A stretch of DNA of 6,392 nucleotides from assembly GCA_031419455.1 (NCBI GenBank), contig JANOKS010000033.1, forward strand, positions 1-6,392. Direction: 5' to 3'. A model generated the notes under the pieces. The model was not told the origin of the DNA, made no database searches, and saw only the letters and a program-made list of their open reading frames with translations. Shown piece by piece: positions 4,748-6,392 of the stretch (the stretch's first letter is position 1; each line of letters starts with the position of its first letter). A program made the position numbers and the translations under genes. This DNA comes from UBA7672 sp031419455. Lineage in GTDB: Bacteria; Pseudomonadota; Alphaproteobacteria; Caulobacterales; Hyphomonadaceae.

Positions 4748-5725
4748 ATGCCTACGCTGGTGAACAACAAAGGCCCAAAGCAGGGCGAGGGGGCTGAACG
4801 GCCGCGTCATCCCGAGAAACAGGGGCGTGAGGACACGCCGCTGTTGCGCAAGCCGTCATGGATTCGCGTAAAGGCGCCGACGAGCGAGGGGTATCTTGAG
4901 ACGCGGCGCCTCGTGCGCGAGGCGAATCTCGTGACCGTCTGCGAGGAGGCGGGCTGCCCCAATATTGGCGAGTGCTGGACGAAGAAACACGCCACGCTGA
5001 TGATCATGGGCGACACGTGCACGCGCGCATGCGCGTTCTGCAATGTGCGCACGGGCATGCCGGGGCCGCTGGATGCCGATGAGCCGCGGCGCGTGGGCGA
5101 GACGGTGGCGAAGATGGGTCTGGGGCACGTCGTCATCACGTCGGTGGATCGCGATGATCTTGCCGATGGCGGGGCGCAGCACTTTGCGGAGGTGGTGAAG
5201 GCGATTCGGCTCGCGGCGCCGAAAGCGACCGTCGAGATCCTGACGCCGGACTTTCTTAGAAAGGGCAACGCCGCGAACATCGTGATCGATGCGAAGCCGG
5301 ACGTGTTCAACCATAATCTGGAGACGGTGCCGCGGCTGTACCTGACGATCCGGCCGGGCTCGCGGTATTACCATTCGCTGCGATTGCTGGAGCGGGTGAA
5401 GGAGCGTGATCCTTCGCAGTTCACCAAGTCGGGGCTGATGGTGGGGCTGGGCGAGGCGAAGGAAGAAGTGATGCAGGTGATGGACGACATGCGGTCCGCC
5501 GGCGTCGACTTCCTCACTATCGGCCAGTACCTGCAACCGTCGCGCAAGCATGCGGCGGTCGATCGCTTCGTGACGCCGGAGGAGTTTGCGACGTATGAGA
5601 CGATCGCGAAGTCGAAGGGGTTCCTGCTGGTGTCGGCGAGCCCGCTGACGCGGTCGAGTTATCACGCGGACGAGGACTTCGCGAAGCTGCGCGCGGCGCG
5701 CGAGGCGCAGCTGTCCGGACGCTAG
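4748..5725 (+). CDS. lipA: Lipoyl synthase LipA (325 aa)
   Basis: Radical-SAM enzyme that inserts two sulfur atoms into octanoyl groups attached to lipoyl domains of 2-oxoacid dehydrogenases and the glycine cleavage H protein. The auxiliary [4Fe-4S] cluster cysteines are C65, C70 and C76 (CEEAGCPNIGEC). The SAM cluster motif is CTRACAFC, with C91, C95 and C98. The C-terminal RSSYHAD (about 302-308) carries the conserved serine that ligates the auxiliary cluster. Length is normal for the alphaproteobacterial form with its N-terminal extension (about 35 polar residues before PSWIRVK). The ATG at 4748 has only a weak site (AGGCGG 3 nt upstream); GTG 4760 is an alternative. It is followed after 1 nt by the COQ10-like gene, as is usual in alphaproteobacteria. 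Confidence 0.97.
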   Translation: MPTLVNNKGPKQGEGAERPRHPEKQGREDTPLLRKPSWIRVKAPTSEGYLETRRLVREANLVTVCEEAGCPNIGECWTKKHATLMIMGDTCTRACAFCNVRTGMPGPLDADEPRRVGETVAKMGLGHVVITSVDRDDLADGGAQHFAEVVKAIRLAAPKATVEILTPDFLRKGNAANIVIDAKPDVFNHNLETVPRLYLTIRPGSRYYHSLRLLERVKERDPSQFTKSGLMVGLGEAKEEVMQVMDDMRSAGVDFLTIGQYLQPSRKHAAVDRFVTPEEFATYETIAKSKGFLLVSASPLTRSSYHADEDFAKLRAAREAQLSGR

Positions 5726-5726
5726 C

Positions 5727-6188
5727 TTGAACACCCATACCGAAACGCTGGACCTGCCTTACCGGCCCGAGGATCTGTTCGATCTGGCCGCCGATGTGGG
5801 GCGCTATCCGGAATTCATCAGCTGGATCCAGGCGCTGAAGGTGATCAGCGAGGACGAGACGCCGTCACGCGAGCAGTGCAGGGCGGAGGTGACGGTGGGG
5901 TTCAAAGGCTTTCGCGAGACGTTCGTCACGGATGTGGATGCGCGGCGGCGCGAGATGGCGATCGATGTGTCGCTGGTGCGCGGGCCGTTCAGGAAGCTGT
6001 CGAATACGTGGCGGTTCGGGCCGGGTCCGAAGGGCGCGCGCGTGGAATTCACGATTGCTTTCGAGTTTCGCAACTTCGTGCTGCAGGCGCTGGCGGACGT
6101 GAACAAGGGCTATGCGGTGAAGCGGGTGATCGATGCGTTTGTCGCAGAGGCGGGACGGCGGTATCCGCGAGTCGGGGCCAACACCTGA
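5727..6188 (+). CDS. COQ10/RatA-family ubiquinone-binding START-domain protein (153 aa)
   Basis: The protein is one SRPBCC/START fold. Its N-terminus LPYRPEDLFDLAADVGRYPEFISW (about 10-33) is the family hallmark, followed by GFKGFRETF, RGPFRKLSNTWRF and a C-terminal helix region (VIDAFVAEAGRRYP). Members bind ubiquinone-type lipids and support respiratory electron transfer; yeast Coq10 is the model. Many annotations call bacterial relatives 'RatA toxin' or a type II toxin, but nothing here indicates a toxin, and the lipA-coq10 pairing argues for metabolism. The start appears to be TTG at 5727, 1 nt after the lipA stop; no in-frame ATG fits the conserved N-terminus and no strong ribosome-binding site is seen, so translation probably depends on ribosomes finishing lipA. 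Confidence 0.9.
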   Translation: MNTHTETLDLPYRPEDLFDLAADVGRYPEFISWIQALKVISEDETPSREQCRAEVTVGFKGFRETFVTDVDARRREMAIDVSLVRGPFRKLSNTWRFGPGPKGARVEFTIAFEFRNFVLQALADVNKGYAVKRVIDAFVAEAGRRYPRVGANT

Positions 6189-6228
6189 ACCGACACTCGT
6201 TGCTGCATCCGACCGCTTTGCGGGCGGC

Positions 6229-6285
6229 CCCCTCCGTCACGCTGCGCGTGCCACCTCCCCCGCCTGCTTCGCAGTCGAGGGAGGA
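6229..6285. repeat. GC-rich intergenic hairpin, probable dispersed repeat
   Basis: The segment starts CCCCTCCGTCACGCTGCGCG and holds two hairpins: CACGC/GCGTG (6238-6250) and CCTCCC/GGGAGG (6254-6284). Segments of the style 'CCCTCCGTCACGCTTCGCGTGCCACCTCCCC' are recalled as common intergenic repeats in Hyphomonadaceae and sphingomonad genomes; with one copy in view this cannot be shown here. Confidence 0.5.
6254..6284. terminator. Hairpin, possible terminator between convergent genes
   Basis: CCTCCC (6254-6259) pairs with GGGAGG (6279-6284). Inside it, CTGC (6264-6267) pairs with GCAG (6271-6274) around a TTC loop. It lies between the coq10 stop and a convergent gene. It lacks a T-tract, so the terminator role is a guess. 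Confidence 0.35.
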
Positions 6286-6297
6286 CTTGCACCTGTC

Positions 6298-6392
6298 TCA
6301 GTTATTGCCGCCCAGAGGCGCGCCCGGAGCGGGGTCCGGGATCACGGCGTCGCGGGGGCTGACGTCGGAGTTCAGCGGCACGGGCAGGCGCG
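6298..6392 (-). CDS. 3' end of a convergent unidentified gene
   Basis: The last complete codons read RLPVPLNSDVSPRDAVIPDP and then APGAPLGGNN before TGA at 6300-6298. Most codons end in G or C, as in the neighbouring host genes, and this frame stays open to the window edge. Only a proline-rich C-terminal tail is present, so no family can be assigned. It runs toward lipA-coq10. Confidence 0.55.
   Translation of the reverse strand, partial: RLPVPLNSDVSPRDAVIPDPAPGAPLGGNN

Noticed and set aside
4856..5734. 292-aa minus-strand frame
   Set aside because: It is antisense to lipA, rich in Arg and His, and without motifs.
5727..6188. RatA-type toxin
   Set aside because: Position after lipA and COQ10-like N-terminus indicate a ubiquinone-related role; there is no antitoxin partner.
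1..6392. CRISPR array, tRNA or rRNA gene
   Set aside because: No regularly spaced repeats, tRNA-like arms or rRNA signatures were seen on reading the window.

Overview
The window reads as chromosomal DNA of a GC-rich alphaproteobacterium that has received a compact transposon. The lipA-coq10 pair, the style of LipA and the repeat after coq10 suggest the Caulobacterales/Hyphomonadaceae/sphingomonad range. This is an inference from sequence style, not a database match. Host genes have strongly G/C-ending codons, while the inserted element is visibly less GC-rich.

Region 1 (1-150) is left flank. It holds one plausible reading frame, the 3' end of an unidentified gene entering from the left. This frame runs into the transposon and stops at 195-197.

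Region 2 (159-2937) is a complete 2779-bp IS1595-family (ISXO2-like DDE) element. Its boundaries can be read exactly: perfect 23-bp terminal inverted repeats (159-181 and 2915-2937) lie inside a perfect 8-bp target duplication TGTTCTGG (151-158 and 2938-2945). The transposase (1915-2868, minus) uses about a third of the element. The rest is packed with cargo: a zinc-ribbon protein (238-444 +), a small conserved-looking protein (434-637 -), a DUF1508/YegP-like protein (636-854 +), a two-helix membrane protein (857-1093 +), a basic 59-aa protein (1080-1259 -), a HEPN-like protein with an RNFIVH motif (1258-1887 +), and a 65-aa frame coupled to the transposase stop by GTGA (1721-1918 -). Almost every junction overlaps. 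At two places a plus and a minus gene start from the same four bases, CATG. The terminal repeats carry an inward-facing TTGACA, so they may supply promoters for transposase and cargo.

Region 3 (2938-3006) is the right flank, a nest of short palindromes next to the stop of the following gene. The element entered one arm of this palindrome.

Region 4 (3007-6188) is host metabolism. A stand-alone acyl-ACP/acyl-CoA synthetase resembling the ligase half of Aas (minus) diverges from lipA, lipoyl synthase (plus). LipA is followed after 1 nt by a COQ10/RatA-type START-domain protein that probably serves ubiquinone. An 18-bp palindrome sits just before lipA. The common theme is acyl-ACP, lipoate and respiratory cofactors.

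Region 5 (6189-6392) has a GC-rich hairpin that looks like a dispersed intergenic repeat and may end the lipA operon. It is followed by the 3' end of a convergent unidentified gene on the minus strand.

The point of most interest is the transposon: an autonomous IS whose cargo is a tiled set of small unknown genes plus a probable HEPN-fold protein, arranged with shared divergent start codons.
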